64,000 nt of DNA from Panaeolus papilionaceus (Eukaryota > Basidiomycota > Agaricomycetes > Agaricales): positions 1,984,001 through 2,048,000 of the forward strand of contig JADNRZ010000006.1 of the NCBI GenBank assembly GCA_015501605.1, in the 5' to 3' direction. Position 1 is the stretch's first letter. Each line of letters starts with the position of its first letter. Below are positions 11,341-24,177 of this stretch, one piece after another. The notes beneath the pieces were generated by a model. It made no database searches and was not told where the DNA came from. It was given only the letters and a program-made list of their open reading frames with translations. A program made the translations under genes and the position numbers.

Positions 11341-13778
11341 TAAGAGTGACACTCCAGACTAGCGCTGGCGGCCGGAGAATAATAGAGTCCTTTACGATCT
11401 AACTATGTATGTGGAATATTATTTTTCTATCTGCTCTTATCTTTCCTATGATGGTTATTTAATGAAGATTAGTGTGTGACTCCAAGTTAAACAACGCAGA
11501 ACGTCTTCGAATGCGGCTGATAGTGGAATATTTACCTACATACATATACCGATCTCGTCTCACATGTTGTTGCATATGGCTTCTCAAAGAGTCCTCTGCG
11601 ACAGATCTTATTATATAGGAAGATCACGTCGATTGGGTGGGTTAACTTGACAGCACTCAAAACTTAAGCTTAAGATCCTCATGTACAGAGCAATCTTGCC
11701 TCTGGGCCTGAGAGTGTGTCCGAAGGAGTACTCGTTCATGCAAGAATCCTGGCTTTAGTCCATGAAGTTGACTCGAATGGGTTGGTTCACGAGTCAGATT
11801 GCTTGAGCGCAAGTTGATAAAGGTGGGGGTACTGATAAGATCCAGACCCCGAGCGACCTTGCACCAGCGTCTATGCATTGGTGCATTTGAATGTCTATTG
11901 CAAGTCATCTGTACAAGAATTCTGTATGTTTGGGTGAATTGAAAGGAAAGGGTTTGGAGTGGGATTATTCAGTTTCATTTTCGTCAGTCAAGTACAGGTT
12001 CTGAGGTGAATGCTATGCTCACGCGTTTTTCTGTGAGGTGAGGAGAACACGGAAATAACATCAGTGCTTCCTTCACGAGCAAGGAGACGCTCTTGCCACA
12101 CCTTAAATCTCTACCATATCATACCAATATGCTATACCAACGACACAGAGTTCCTTCAACTGCATGAGGTTATCAAGGGAAGATAATCTATAATCTCGAG
12201 CCCCTGTCCTCAAACCTACCCGGCGCCGAGCCGTTTGCCGAACACAGCATCACGTAATCCAATTTTTGAGTCGACTCCGTCATTGATTTCCAACATGTTC
12301 TTCCCCAACTACGACGGTCTGCGGAATCTCTCCTTCATCGATACTCATAAAGCTTCTCTCGTGGCCAGCTCCTGAGTACTTCAAGGTGCTCTGTTTGATT
12401 GATATTTTTGGTTCAATGTCTGTTTTTCTGGTGAAAATGGGTGGCTCAGAGGTATGTGCACTAGAGAGAGGGTTACTGATGCGAAGCGGGGCATGCTGAA
12501 AGGTCTTTGCAGAACCTATTGCTGGTACCTCGTAAAGGCTCTTAGGATGCTCGTTGAAGGCCTCGCAGAAGATAGACATTCAGCTCATCACTTGATACAC
12601 TGCTGTGGCTGAATCCATCGTCTATTGTTCATTGTTCGGATGATATAGCCTATCTTTCCGAACCCGAGATGACGACCAGGTTTCTTTCTCTCCATGATTT
12701 GTGTTTGCTCTCGATGAATCTACGACTGTGGGGTCGTATACATATTTTTCTGCCGTTGGAAGGAAGCCCTGCTAATGGGAAACTGCGGGGTGAGTGCATG
12801 CTGTTGCGTCGTGCCTGTGTTAAAAATAGGACGCATCCTTACCAGCCGTCTTTATTTTCGGATGTCAAGTTTTTGCATCGCGGCTTTTCAGGGGGACTTT
12901 ATGGATGGTATTTTTCTAGCTCAGATAGTCTCTGGCTTTTATTTCTCTTCCGGGTTGGATACGGGGACGTAGCAGGGATCCAGGTAACCTTGAGCGTCTT
13001 TCAGGGTCGGCTCTGGTCACAGTGTTTAAGTCGTGATTCAGATCATAGGCTGTTTCCGGCTCCGCATTGCTACCATCACTGCTTTGACGATGTCAAGGTC
13101 GTGCCGTTCAGGCTGCAACTTGTAATCTCCAGGGATCGGCTTGATTGATCCTTCTCAGTACGTGCTGGTGCTACCTTGTCGGCTGTCCTGAGCTTCCGCA
13201 TTTACCTCTCGCCCCTGAAGAGATAGTTTAAAGGTAAGCATCACTTGAAGGTTTCTTGAAGGATGCTCATCATTTCGATCTAGACTTTCAATATATCCAT
13301 GTGCATTGTGCAAACATTTTTTCTATCATTCTGTGCGTCATAGCTATTTTGGTGGTGAAAGGAATTCCGATGTCCAGACCACCATCGGAGACCGTATGTT
13401 TACCATGATTTGCGGATTTCTAAGTGGCGTAGACCCACAAGACAGTCTTCTCTGGCTCACTAATGACATCTTATCGCAGGATCTATTGATAATACCGTGA
13501 GCTACAGTTTGCTTCTCTGGCTAATAACCAAGGAGCTTATATCAGGACAGAAGCTGATTTTCCGCCTCATGTTGACCCATGAGACACCGATAACACCAGG
13601 ATTGCCAGAAATCGATACCCATGACAGGGTCAACTTCCCCTTTTCGCCAAACGCGTGACCACGACGCGTCTGATGACCCCTTGGCGCGGAGTTTTATTAT
13701 TTTAAAACTCCGTCAGAAACGCGTTTACTGTTGGTCGCGGTACTACACGTGACATAACCTCTTATCACCTCAACAGCC
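11341..13778. other. Long intergenic region, no supported gene
   Basis: Holds the second copy of the 4.8 kb duplication (about 11881-12260). Open frames at 12280-12579 (minus, 99 aa) and 12669-13148 (plus, 159 aa) show no motif, signal peptide or splice-consistent extension. The last ~70 bp before 13779 should hold the promoter of the Ser-rich gene. Confidence 0.5.
11881..12260 (+). repeat. Diverged direct duplication, copy 2 (partner 4801-5160)
   Basis: Same order of matching blocks as the 4801 copy, ending in the shared GTTTGCCGAA and CGTAATC-like tract. Together the two copies bracket the 85-aa frame, the minus-strand M43 gene and Harbinger copy 1. Confidence 0.7.
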
Positions 13779-16700
13779 ATGTCCAACGCTCTCCCGCCCT
13801 CCGTCCAGTCAACGGGGAGGTCAAGAAAACTTACTTTTGTCGATGATATTGACAGTAAATATTCAGATTATCGTTATCAGTCTTATAGGCAACCTTCACC
13901 ATACTCAAGCTCACCGCCAAGGTCATCTTCACCACCACGGACACCGGCGACAAGCAGCAGACAGCAGAGTCATGCATTCATCAGGTCAAGTCCAGAAATT
14001 GGACTGGATGATGGATTTAGGACTGTTGGAGACCCTTTGTTAGATCCGTCATCTTGGGACAGACGCTATACAGGGAGCAGCTCTTTACTGTATTACCCAG
14101 CCCCACGCTATGCCAGCAGCATCAAATCTTCACGTCCACCTCCGAGCGACTATTATTCCTCGTCAAATTACGCCATTTCGCTGGTGTCAGAAGACGTGGA
14201 GCAGGATTTACCGGAATTGGATTCTGAACCACCCGCGAGCGAAGGCACGCCAGGTCACAGCTCTGGAGTCTTTTCAGAGAGCGAAGAAGAGGTGGAGGAT
14301 GATGAAGATTCTATGCTTTTTAGCTCCGGTGGTTATCGTTCCACTTTCTTCCGTACTTCCGCCGAACGTGGCCAGTGGAAAAGCGATCCTGCTAGTGTTT
14401 TTAAACTGACACAACCGCAGCAGCCGCTGCTTCAGACAAGGAGATCTGCTCCTACACAGTCTAGGGTTACCACTCCTACACTCAGCAAACCGCGGCTGGT
14501 CTCTGAACCTGCGATCAACCCTTCTCCTCTCGCTGTTGACACCAGTTTAAAAGTCACCCAAGCCCAAGATCGGACGGATCGCACCACTACGACAGCAGCA
14601 TCACAAGAAATTCCTTCCCCGTCGGAACTTTCACCACATTCATCCCAGGAGGGGGTTGATTCTTCGCATACCATGCCGTCTTTGGTCAGCGATAGGGCTA
14701 GCAGTCCAGGGATGGACGATTTGGATTTGGACGGTCCCCTCTCCCCCTTACCCCCCTCGTCACCCCCGCTCTCACCTATCAGCTACGGCGCCCCTCATTC
14801 CCGATCGATGTCTGTTGTCTCACTCTCTGAACCTGAAGACCCTGAATCGCCGTTCATGAGGAGTTCTTCACCGCTCTCTGAGCTCTCTGATGACGATGAT
14901 GACGATTTTGAACTCGGTGGCAAGACGGATATGACGGGCGGACTACCATTACCATTACCGGTGGATCAGGATCATGCGAGTGACAATTGTGATGTGTGTA
15001 TTTTGTCCTCTCCTTACCCGGTTTTTTTTTCGTTGACGCATTTTCTATCTATCCGTTCATGTCATTTCATTTCTTGGGGATGCGATATTAGCGAGAATCT
15101 ATTTCTGAACCGACGCTGAATGTGATATCTGAAAAGGTGTCATTGGTGACTGGGGACGATTCACATGCGGCGGTCGGTGATCAACTGGAAGTGGAAGCGA
15201 GCTTGGGTTCGGGTTCTTCGATTTGTGCGACGACGACAACTGCGACCGACAACAATGTTATTATTGGAAATACAGCAAAAGGACTTGAAGAAGCAGGATC
15301 TAGGCCATCATCGGTGGAATTAGGACACCTAATACCCTCAGCTTCGTCAAACCCCTCTCATCCCCAAACGGACGCCCTCAATTCCTCGTCCGCCCCCACC
15401 TCGTCCACCGTCACCGATAAGGATACGTCGACGCAGACTAGACCCACACCCACTATTGCCAGCGCACAACACCGGGGAGAGTGGATGGAAGGTGGGGAAA
15501 GAGGTGTTGTTGTTTCAGCCGATAAGAACAAGAATGGAATGAATTCCACGGTCGGAAGTTCTCGGGCCGTTGATGTGTCGTGTGGAGGTGATGATGTTGC
15601 TTCAGAATCGAGCTCGGCAACAACGTCTTGGTCAGCTGCCACTGGTGGGGTGTCGTCATCATTGGGGGATGTGAATGTGCCGACGAGGAAGATGGATGTG
15701 GATGCGGTGCTGAGTGGTGGTGATTTGGAGGAGACGACGGGGGAGGGAAAGAGCGAGACGAGGAAAGTGTTGAAGAAGAGGAAGAAGACGCAGAGTGTGA
15801 ATGGGGATTCGGATGTGGGTGTAGATGGGCCGGTGAAGAAGCGCAAGGTGGTTGGTGGTGGAGATGATACGTCATCGAAGGTGGCGAAGTCGATAAAGGA
15901 TTCAGGTGCTGGGGATGAGGTGAAGCCGAAGACAACAACAGCGACGACGACGGGTATTAGCCGAGGTGGTCAGCCGAGAAGGATCGGTAGTGAGGCGAGG
16001 GATGATGGCAAGGGCAAGGGCAAGGGCAGAGAGGTTGTTGCCATTGGTGGGGAGAGGAAGACGTCACCTGAGCAGAAGCGGAGTGAGGAGGAAGAGCCTG
16101 AGGAGAGAGCGACGCCTGCTCCTAAACCTAGGAAACGCAAACGCACAGAGGAGGCTGAAGATCCCTCGTTATCGTCCTCTGGTTCCGCACCAAAACGAGC
16201 AGCGAAAGCGTCAAAACCGCGAGGTCGGGGACGTAAATCGCTGCCTCACTCAGATCAGGAAAATCAGCCTCCGCAGGAAGATGAGTCGGCGCCGTTGAAT
16301 GATGCGACGAAGGCGCTGCATGCGCAGGTGTTTGGGTTGTTGATTGAGACGATGGCGATGTCGAGAGCGTCGAGTTTGGCTGTGTCGAGTTTGTATAAGA
16401 TGATGATGCAGAGTCAGCCTGGGTTGAAGGAACAGAGGAGTCGAGAGGAGTGGTGTAGGGTGTTTGATAGGGTTTTGAAGAGTGGGGAAGCGGGGAGGGG
16501 GAGTGGGGTTTTTGGGAAGGTGGAGAGTAGTGGGAAGGTGTGTGTTTTTTCTTTCTTGATTATTATTTTGGCGTTTGGGACAGTGTTGCTCACCCCGACC
16601 GTTTTTTTTTTGCAGGATGACTCCGACCGTCCTTTGGAATCTCAATGGTTCTATGTTCCCGAGTTGGACGAGGACCAGGATAGGGCAACGTTGATTCGTT

Positions 16701-16807
16701 CTATGATGCCGAGACCTGCGAAGAGGAGCGAGACGAAGAAGTATAAGCAGTATTATTGGAGACCGTTGGATAAGATTTCAAAGTGGGATCCGGAGGATGA
16801 ACTATGA
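13779..16807 (+). CDS. Large Ser-rich nuclear protein with a conserved-looking C-terminal domain
   Basis: Three phase-0 exons (13779-14993, 15092-16537, 16616-16807) give 950 residues. The first ~400 residues are Ser/Pro-rich and acidic, with runs such as SSSPPRSSSPPR and SDDDDDDFEL. The middle is low complexity with strong nuclear localisation signals: VLKKRKKTQ, then VKKRKV, an SV40-like match, and later KPRKRKRTEEAE. The last ~160 residues look folded: LHAQVFGLLIETMAMSRASSL, EEWCRVFDRVLKSG, then after the last intron LESQWFYVPELDEDQDRA and YYWRPLDKISKWDPEDEL. This end may be a winged-helix-like chromatin domain, but I do not recognise a named family. Probably nuclear; role unknown. The next gene (REX1) is in the same direction. 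Confidence 0.8.
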
Positions 16808-17694
16808 TGATGATTTAGAACCGCCTTGTTCAGCTCTCCGCCTATCCTTGTTCCTCGCCTACACATTCAACACCATCTACGACTCGACTCAACTCGACCA
16901 TTCCCGCTCTTCCTCGCTCGCCCCGCCTCGTCTCGACTCTGCATTTAATCCTCCCTCCTTGAAACTGTTTATTACGTTTAATTAATTCCCTCCGCCTTTT
17001 TACTCTTTTTATTACTTTCGTTCTTCACTGTTCCATTTCATTCCATGTTTTGTTGTCGCTTTCTTTCTTTTGCAATTCCGAATCTGCGCATTGTGACTTG
17101 GACTTTGAACACTGTTTCGCATGCATGATTTCCCCTTTTTTTCCCTCCTTGTTTTTTAGTTTTGGCTTTTTTGTATGATTCTCGAGTTTCAAAATCAAGA
17201 ACGAATTGAATGAATGAATAAGTAAATTAGTGTTGTTCTCCTGTTTTTTTTCTATACCATTATTAAACAAGTAGTTTAGGTAGTTTAAGGTTATGTAGCA
17301 GAATATAAAATGACTCTCTTCTCTCTTCTCCATTTATTTTCAAGACTGAGTGTCTGTCCAAAGGTTCAAGACGCTGTGTTGTTGAGAGTGAAGCGCTGTA
17401 GTTGAAGGAAATTATAATCATGTCAATGGCTTTTGCCAAACATTACCAACGCATCCAACACGGATAGGTTGTTGAATAACTTTGAAGATCACATTTGAAT
17501 TTATTCATTCATTACCCTCTTCACTCCGTTATCGTTCTCGGTAGTCATAAGCTCGATCTATTTGGGTCTTTTCGAGGATTATCTAGGGTTATTGTTGTCG
17601 ACTACGACGACCACGATACCAATCATTACTTGATTCCTGGCTGCAAACCACGACCTTCAAGCTGACCTAACTTGAACTGATTCTTTTTGGCACT
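16808..17694. other. Intergenic, 3' and 5' flanks
   Basis: T-rich downstream region of the Ser-rich gene and the promoter of the exonuclease gene. No other gene recognised. Confidence 0.55.
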
Positions 17695-20671
17695 ATGAAG
17701 CGAACTCGCGCAGATTCAGATTCGGGTGCAGCTCAGGCGAGCGAGGTGGAACCCCAAGAACCGAGCCTTAAAAAAGTGAAGATGGTAGATGAGGAACCAA
17801 AGGCAGAGGCAGAGCCAGTCCAAGCACAAGCAGGAGCGCAAGACGGAGCCAGCTGGACGAGAGTGGAGAAGAGAAAAAAGAAAAAGGCTGCGAAGGTCGA
17901 GGTAAGTTTTTATTTTTATTTTTATTGGACTTTTTCTGCGTTTTGTGCGTTGTGGGTTTTTATTACGATTTATAACTTGATTGTGGAATTTTGTTATTTG
18001 AATTTGGCGATATATATTCAACCTGCTGTGGATTGTGATCATGACTAGCGAAGTGTCACGATTGTGCCTTTGCCTCGCTGCAACCTAACCTGCCCTGACC
18101 TGACTTGACTTGACCCCTGCATCATCCCGTTTTATCTTAGTTTATTCAAATTTTCTTGTCTTTGTACTTGTACCTGTGCTGCTCTGACCGACGATAACCA
18201 TTTCTCTCTGTGCTTTCTTGAATTTGCCTTGCTGTTTTAATACGTTGCCTTCCTTGGCTTGACCTGGATATAACCCTTGGACTGCTTTACTTTGATCTTG
18301 ACTATAACCGACCATGTCTCTGACCATTTCGTATACGCAGACGAACACTCAGCCGAGGTTCATGTACAATAGGACCGAGATTGTCAGAAGACAACATGCT
18401 ATAAGTATTGATGTCAGTATTTCAACGTTAAACCGTTGCTCTGCAGAACGAAACTGATAATGTTGCTGTTGGCCTAACAGGATATCCGAGACCTCATTAT
18501 CCACATCGTCGCAGATGGACCACCTCCAAATTGGCTCCGTATAGACGTATGTATTCATCCTACTTGACACACCCGATAACCTAAAACCTAAACATGACAT
18601 AGAACGCCAACACCATCCAAAAAGTCGTCGCACTCCTCGTACCGGGTCTAACCCCTGACCTCCTCTCGCTGCCCCCAATCCCTACATCCGCCACACAGAA
18701 CCCCAACCTGCCCCTCTCTATACCACTGCTACCCCGGGACCCCACCGCACCGACGACGTCTCTGGTGGGCCATATCCCGTTCATCGCCACGACCTTCACG
18801 AATGCGTGCCCTACACGTGCGCCAGGTGATCAGACGCGGATGCATAGCGTGCTCAGCTCGTTTTTTAACGGCCCGATTAGTGGAGAGGAGAAGAAGAGGA
18901 GGATGACGATGAGGGCGCAATGTGAGTTGATATTACCTTTTTCTTTCTCTTGCCTTTATTTTATTTTATTTTTGTGGTGGCGTTGTGGTTTGATTTTCTA
19001 CGGTCCTGAACCTCGTTGTTTGTGGAGGGTTAAACGACCCTTGATTCGCCATTTCATCTCATTCTTTTTGCATTACATTTATTATTGCCGTTATTAAATC
19101 CATAACTCACCCTTCTCATGATTAATAGCAGAAATTACCAAAGACAATCCCTCGCAATACTTGTTATCATTAGAGCAGATGATAGAGAACTCATACCCGA
19201 TACCATCCTACATGGCTGGGGTCTTTGAGAAACCCCCTGGGTGGGTTGAGACCCCTGCACCGAACCCGAACGAGAATAAGTGGAAGCAGAAGATTTATGC
19301 TATTGATTGTGAGATGGTGAGTGCTTCCCTCTTTGTCATTTGTGGCCGAGCGTTGATGAACAATTCAAAATGATAGTGCACGACTGAAGATGGCAAAGAA
19401 CTGACGCGAGTCTGTTTGATTGACTACTCCTCTGGAATTGTGGTTTACGACCAGCTTGTGAAGCCCCAAAAGCCGATTTTAGATTATCTCACAAAGTGCG
19501 TTTTTTAATTTTTGAAAATCGGGTTTTGAATCTAATATATTATTCCGTTCAGATACTCTGGTATCACACAAGAACAACTTGCACCAGTGACTACAACACT
19601 CGCACAGGTGCAAGAACACATTCTGCGTCTCCTCACACCACCCGCCCCGAACCCATTCTCCTCCTCAGATAAACAACCCACAGAACCACCACCAGCCACA
19701 GCCATCCTCCTCGGGCATTCCCTCGAATCAGACCTCAACGCCCTCAAACTATGTCACCCCAAATGCATCGACACCGCCGTGATCTACCACCACCCACGCG
19801 GCCGACCTCTCAAACCCGCTCTAAAATGGCTCACCAAGAAATGGATCAACCGCGACATCCAAACGCGTGGTGAAGGGGGGCACGACCCGGAGGAAGACGC
19901 GCGGGCGTGTTTGGATCTGTTGAAGAAGAAGGTGGAATGTGGGCCTGGGTTTGGGGAGTTTAAGATGGATTATGAGTCGATTTTTGAGAGGATGTCGAGG
20001 GCGACGGGTAGGAGTGGTAGGATGGGCGGTACGGGGAGTGTAAAGAGTGCTGTTGTGGACCATGGGAATCCTGCGACGATGCATGGGCTGAAAGCGACGA
20101 CTTGTATTGCGTGTAAGAGCGATGATGAGGTTGTTGAGGGTGTGTTGAATGTGGTGCCGAGTCACCAGTTTGTGTTTGGGAGGTTGACGGGGTTAGCGAA
20201 TGTTTTGGGATGTGAGTGGTGTTTTCCTATGACCCTTTCTGGCTCTTTTTTTATTCGTTTTTTGGCTTTATAATTTTCTGATATTTTTTTTCTTTGATAC
20301 CAGGGATCACACCAAAACCATCCCCCGACTCTCCACTACCCACCCCTCAAACCCTACAATCCACGGTCCCCCCACCCGTCGACGCCCCTACACTCACCCC
20401 CGCCCTCCACGCACTCAACACGCACCTCAAATCCATCCACGCCTCCCTGCCCTCACGCACTGCACTCATCATCTTCACAGGCCACAGCGACCCGCGCAAA
20501 ATGTCTTTGTTGAACCAGCGCAAATCAGCGTTTGAGAATGGGCTCAAAAGTGGGAGGACGCCGGAGGAGATGAGAGGGGAGGGCGTTGTGTGGAGTGCGA
20601 GCGATGCGAGAGAGTTGGAGGAGGGGGTTGAGTTGGCGAGGAGGGGGTTGATGTTTTTGGGTGTCAAGTAG
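17695..20671 (+). CDS. REX1: REX1/Rexo1-type 3'-5' RNA exonuclease
   Basis: Eight exons (17695-17901, 18341-18412, 18481-18546, 18603-18921, 19129-19316, 19377-19495, 19553-20211, 20304-20671) give 665 residues. DEDDh-exonuclease residues are visible: YAIDCEMC (Asp281, Glu283), GHSLESDLNAL (Asp384) and HDPEEDARACLDLL (His434, Asp439). The N-terminus is basic (RVEKRKKKKAAKVE), suiting a nuclear or nucleolar protein. In yeast, Rex1/Rnh70 trims 3' ends of 5S rRNA, 5.8S rRNA and tRNA precursors. The first intron is unusually long (439 bp) for this window. The codon for the second acidic pair is split from the rest of the domain by introns on both sides, as often seen in basidiomycete genes. Paralogue assignment within the REXO1/REX1/REX3/REX4 group is by overall length and the upstream region, so the symbol is probable. 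Confidence 0.88.
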
Positions 20672-21919
20672 GGAGTGGAATTGATTGGCCTGTTTTTGAG
20701 ATTTTGAGATTTTTTTCAGTTGGTATAACGCATTCTGAAAGGACATCGCCAGTAGCGCTCAACTTGATCTACATGTCGGACCAGATCACTTCTATTATCA
20801 CAGGCACAGAAATCTTTGCTTCGCGATAGCACCCCTTGCTAACTTATCTTGGAATGTACTAGAGACTGGTTTATCCGTGAACAAATGGAAGTCTTGAACA
20901 AGGATTTCACATGCACAGGATTGAGGCCGACCTGGTTTTACCTCCCAGCCATCAGGCGGGTGGTCAACTAGAGTCGGTACTTACATATTACTATAGCGCC
21001 TCTTACGACACTGTAACGCGCGCGCGACATCAAACTTTCTCGCGCCCCTATTTCCTCGATGATTTCTCATCTCAATATACATATTTTGAACACTGTTACG
21101 CCTGTAAGTAGTACCTAATCCTGACTCGCCGGGACTTTACACGCACTCATTTCAACGCATCAGGTCTCGAACCCCGAAACTACTCAACTCTTGCTCTTGC
21201 TTGGAATTTCACCTAGCAACTCGCTGTCAGGTTAGAATTCGACTGATGACACAATGACCTCTAGCCATTTACTCCCCTATCCCTTCGGGAGGCGCCCAAA
21301 GTGGATCGTGCACCAATCAATGTCTGCTGCACCAATAATACATATGTAAGTATTTCCTCAACGCTAGCTAGACTATATATACGCGTAATAATCATCTAAC
21401 CAGTTATTCAGAGTGGGTGTTGCTGACTTTGGATTTAAACGATATTAAGGTTAAAACCTTTGCCGATGAATTGAATTAACTCGGACTAAGTTGACACCCA
21501 GGTTGAAATAGGGATATATTAATCGGTGACAGAGCCCGAGGGGGCTTCACGAGTCATAGACGCTTTTAGATAAGATGCAGAACATATATCTCCTCTCATA
21601 AGTCGCCACAAGTGCCCTTTCAATTGACTCTCTCCATTAGTAGACAGCTACGAGCATCATGTCGAACACAAATACCTTCGTTTTTGCTGTCAGATTATGC
21701 ACATTTGTAGACCCAGTTGTACTCTTTTGTACCGCTCCTTCTCAGCGTGACCTTGTCTACATCGCTGTTCGCTTCAATCTACATTCAACCGACGGTTTCG
21801 CTCACGAATGACCAAAATACGCGGTTATGCATCTCATCATAAATACAGGAGGATCCATGATCAATTCTTCCCACTTGATATTCAGGTTTCAGTACAACTT
21901 GCATCCACGTCGTCATAAC
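20672..21919. other. Intergenic, nothing recognised
   Basis: 1.25 kb between the exonuclease gene and the small secreted protein array. No open frame with support, no repeat identified. Confidence 0.5.
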
Positions 21920-22467
21920 ATGGTTTCCAAACTGTCGTTGTTCGTCGTCGCTATTTCGCTCATCACTGGCGCTTTGTCTCTACCAGTCCAATATAGGAGA
22001 GCTGCTGATGGACCCCCCAGTGTCCTCTCCACGCGTACCACTTTCGATTTGATAGACGGGATAAAGAATGCACCCCTAGCGGATTTCGACCTTGCTAAAA
22101 TATTGAATTTAAACCCCTTCAACGACCTTGTCTCGGTTCTGGTGAGTGACTGCACCTGATATGCAATGTTGCAAACTCTGGCAGCACATATCTGATGTCG
22201 TGGCTTTGAAGCCTCCCGAAGTCCGCCAGCAATTCGAGGAACTTACGGAGGAAGACAAGACTGTTTTAAAAGAGTTACTTCTCAGAGCAGCAGAATTGAA
22301 CAACCTTGATGAAGCACTGGAAGCGTTCAAGGCGAAGGTATGATTCACCTGCAGGTGGTCGGATTTGCATCATGCTGATTTGATAACTTAACTATCGCCT
22401 TGCGCAGAGCCCTAAATTACATGAAATGGCGCTGAAAATCCTCTCAGAGCTAGGATTCGTATTTTAA
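21920..22467 (+). CDS. Small secreted protein A of a tandem array, 135 aa
   Basis: Three exons (21920-22141, 22212-22337, 22408-22467). The signal peptide is MVSKLSLFVVAISLITGALS. The mature part is short, Cys-free and mostly predicted helix: FDLIDGIKNAPLADFDLAKIL, then EEDKTVLKELLLRAAELNN and LHEMALKILSELGFVF. An alternative acceptor at 22184 would add nine residues. The exon 1 length (222 bp) equals that of paralogue C, and both first introns are phase 0. It is the most diverged member of the array; kinship to B-D is inferred from position, signal peptide, size and intron phase. Function unknown; effector-like or surface-active secreted protein is possible. Confidence 0.65.
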
Positions 22468-22867
22468 GCTGTTTGCAATTGTCCGATGTGGCTAGCTTGG
22501 ACGATGACGACAAGTCATTCGAAATATATATTTGTTTCAAGCCTACCATGGAAGGCTATTTGTGGTGGCGAAGTTAGGCCTCAGAGATTCAAGCTTCGGG
22601 GCGTAAATCAATCAGGATTCAGCCAGATGCATACTCGCTAGTGTCCTCCCCAAATATGCCTCAACTCCTTTAATGGTTAAGCCTGCTCAATCTCGTTCGA
22701 GTCTTCGAGGCTTCCAGTATCTCAGGGGTTTCCATTCTTATACATAATATGTCATCTCCGCGGAAGAGAAGAGGTCATATGGACTTGAAATCAAACGTCG
22801 AGAATGTTAAGTTGAAATGTTCACAACCACAAGGCACTAAGCATCAGACCGTGACATTCATACCCTG

Positions 22868-22874
22868 TATAAAA
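22868..22874 (+). promoter_or_regulatory. TATA box of small secreted protein B
   Basis: TATAAAAGCTTTG, 62 bp upstream of the ATG, and the same 13 bases occur at the same place before gene C. Confidence 0.7.
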
Positions 22875-22929
22875 GCTTTGGAATTTGAGCATTTCAAATC
22901 CCCCGCGTCATCAACCAAGTCATTCAGAC

Positions 22930-23623
22930 ATGTATTTGTTTCGCCTATCATCTGTCATTTTTCTTTTTCTCTTTACATGCGCCTTTGCTGCGCCTTATAC
23001 CCAACTGCGTGCTCGAGAGACGGACAGCACTCCTTCTACGAATACTCCTCCCAATATACGTATATTGTTCGACTCGCTGAGGGATGTATTTCAACTTAAC
23101 CCGGGCCTTCAAGAAACTTTATTGGAACTTGTACAGGAGAGCTTGATCCCGGGAGTACGTTTCGCAATGTTGAAACACGGCATTTGATCTAATGTGTATA
23201 TCGATAAGGGCTTGCACTCTCCGCTCGAGCTGAGCCTCTCAGAGCGTGTTCAGCTGCAGCAAGTCCGTCAAAAGGTATTTCCGCTTCACTATTCTACCTG
23301 TAAAGATTGGCGAAATACTAATACGAGTACCCGAACTAGATCGCCTTCTCGTTTCCTCAAGAGGCACAGATCTTAAAAATCCTCGACCTCGCTGTAAAGG
23401 GAGATGCCCTGCCGTTGATCGATTTCATCCGCGATGGTTTAAGTAGTCGAATACTTAGTGAGCTTCTTGAGGATAACCAGGTGTGCATATATTCTAAAAC
23501 AATCACTCGAATCCATTGACTCAAGAATCTGTGGCCGTTCAGGGGAATGATTCGGTGACTGGCGCGATATCGAGTGCCACAGACAATGTTTTGGCATCGG
23601 TTTTTGGAGACGCCGATTCATAG
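22930..23623 (+). CDS. Small secreted protein B of a tandem array, 170 aa
   Basis: Four phase-0 exons (22930-23154, 23209-23274, 23340-23480, 23543-23623). Signal peptide MYLFRLSSVIFLFLFTCAFA, then a helical, Cys-free mature chain: IRILFDSLRDVFQLNPGLQ, LSLSERVQLQQVRQK, ILDLAVKGDALPLIDFIRDGL and a C-terminal NDSVTGAISSATDNVLASVFG. This last segment aligns with gene C (DDSVIGMVSNALDDILTTVFG), and GDALPLIDFIRDGL with GNALPLVESTLEGL. Family not recognised. Confidence 0.75.
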
Positions 23624-24115
23624 TAATGCCGCCCTTGTAATCAGTAACTTTGCCTGTGCACGATATAATTTACATTGCGTTACAATAATGGTATCTCTTG
23701 AAATTCAGCAAATGTCATAACACCTTTGTATATGATGGCGTCTGAGCCATGTCTTTTTGTACTTGAAGTGTCCACGGGGTACGAGCACGGTGAGGCTAAG
23801 TCTAAGAATTAATTACAAACTCAATACAATACGGAATACATATTTGCTCGATCCATCGTCGAGTTGCCCTATGACCAATCGGAGGTCCGAGGACTTCGAG
23901 ATCTACTTCAAGTATGTACATCGAAAGGTTCTAGGACCTCACCGAGTATATTTTCCACTAAGTGCTAGCCCATTCGAGCAATAAGTATTTTATTTCGCCT
24001 AGCATCTTGAATTAAAATGTATATTCAGTGTGTTCTTGTTGCCAATACCAAAAGCAGTTAGAAATATTAGAGCACTAACTCGAAGCATCAGACATTCATA
24101 CGGTATCATACCTTG

Positions 24116-24122
24116 TATAAAA
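24116..24122 (+). promoter_or_regulatory. TATA box of small secreted protein C
   Basis: TATAAAAGCTTTG, 62 bp upstream of the ATG, same sequence and distance as gene B. Upstream there is a shared CATTCATAC block as well, so the core promoter was duplicated with the gene. Confidence 0.7.
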
Positions 24123-24177
24123 GCTTTGAACTCTGAGCGCTCCTGATCCAAATCCACCCTAACGTCATTGAGACAGC

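Noticed and set aside
12280..12579. Minus-strand open frame of 99 aa
   Set aside because: Protein-like composition but no start context, neighbours or recognisable domain; not enough to call.
12669..13148. Plus-strand open frame of 159 aa
   Set aside because: No motif, no signal peptide, unusual residue mixture, no splice-consistent extension; the antisense was also read and gave nothing.
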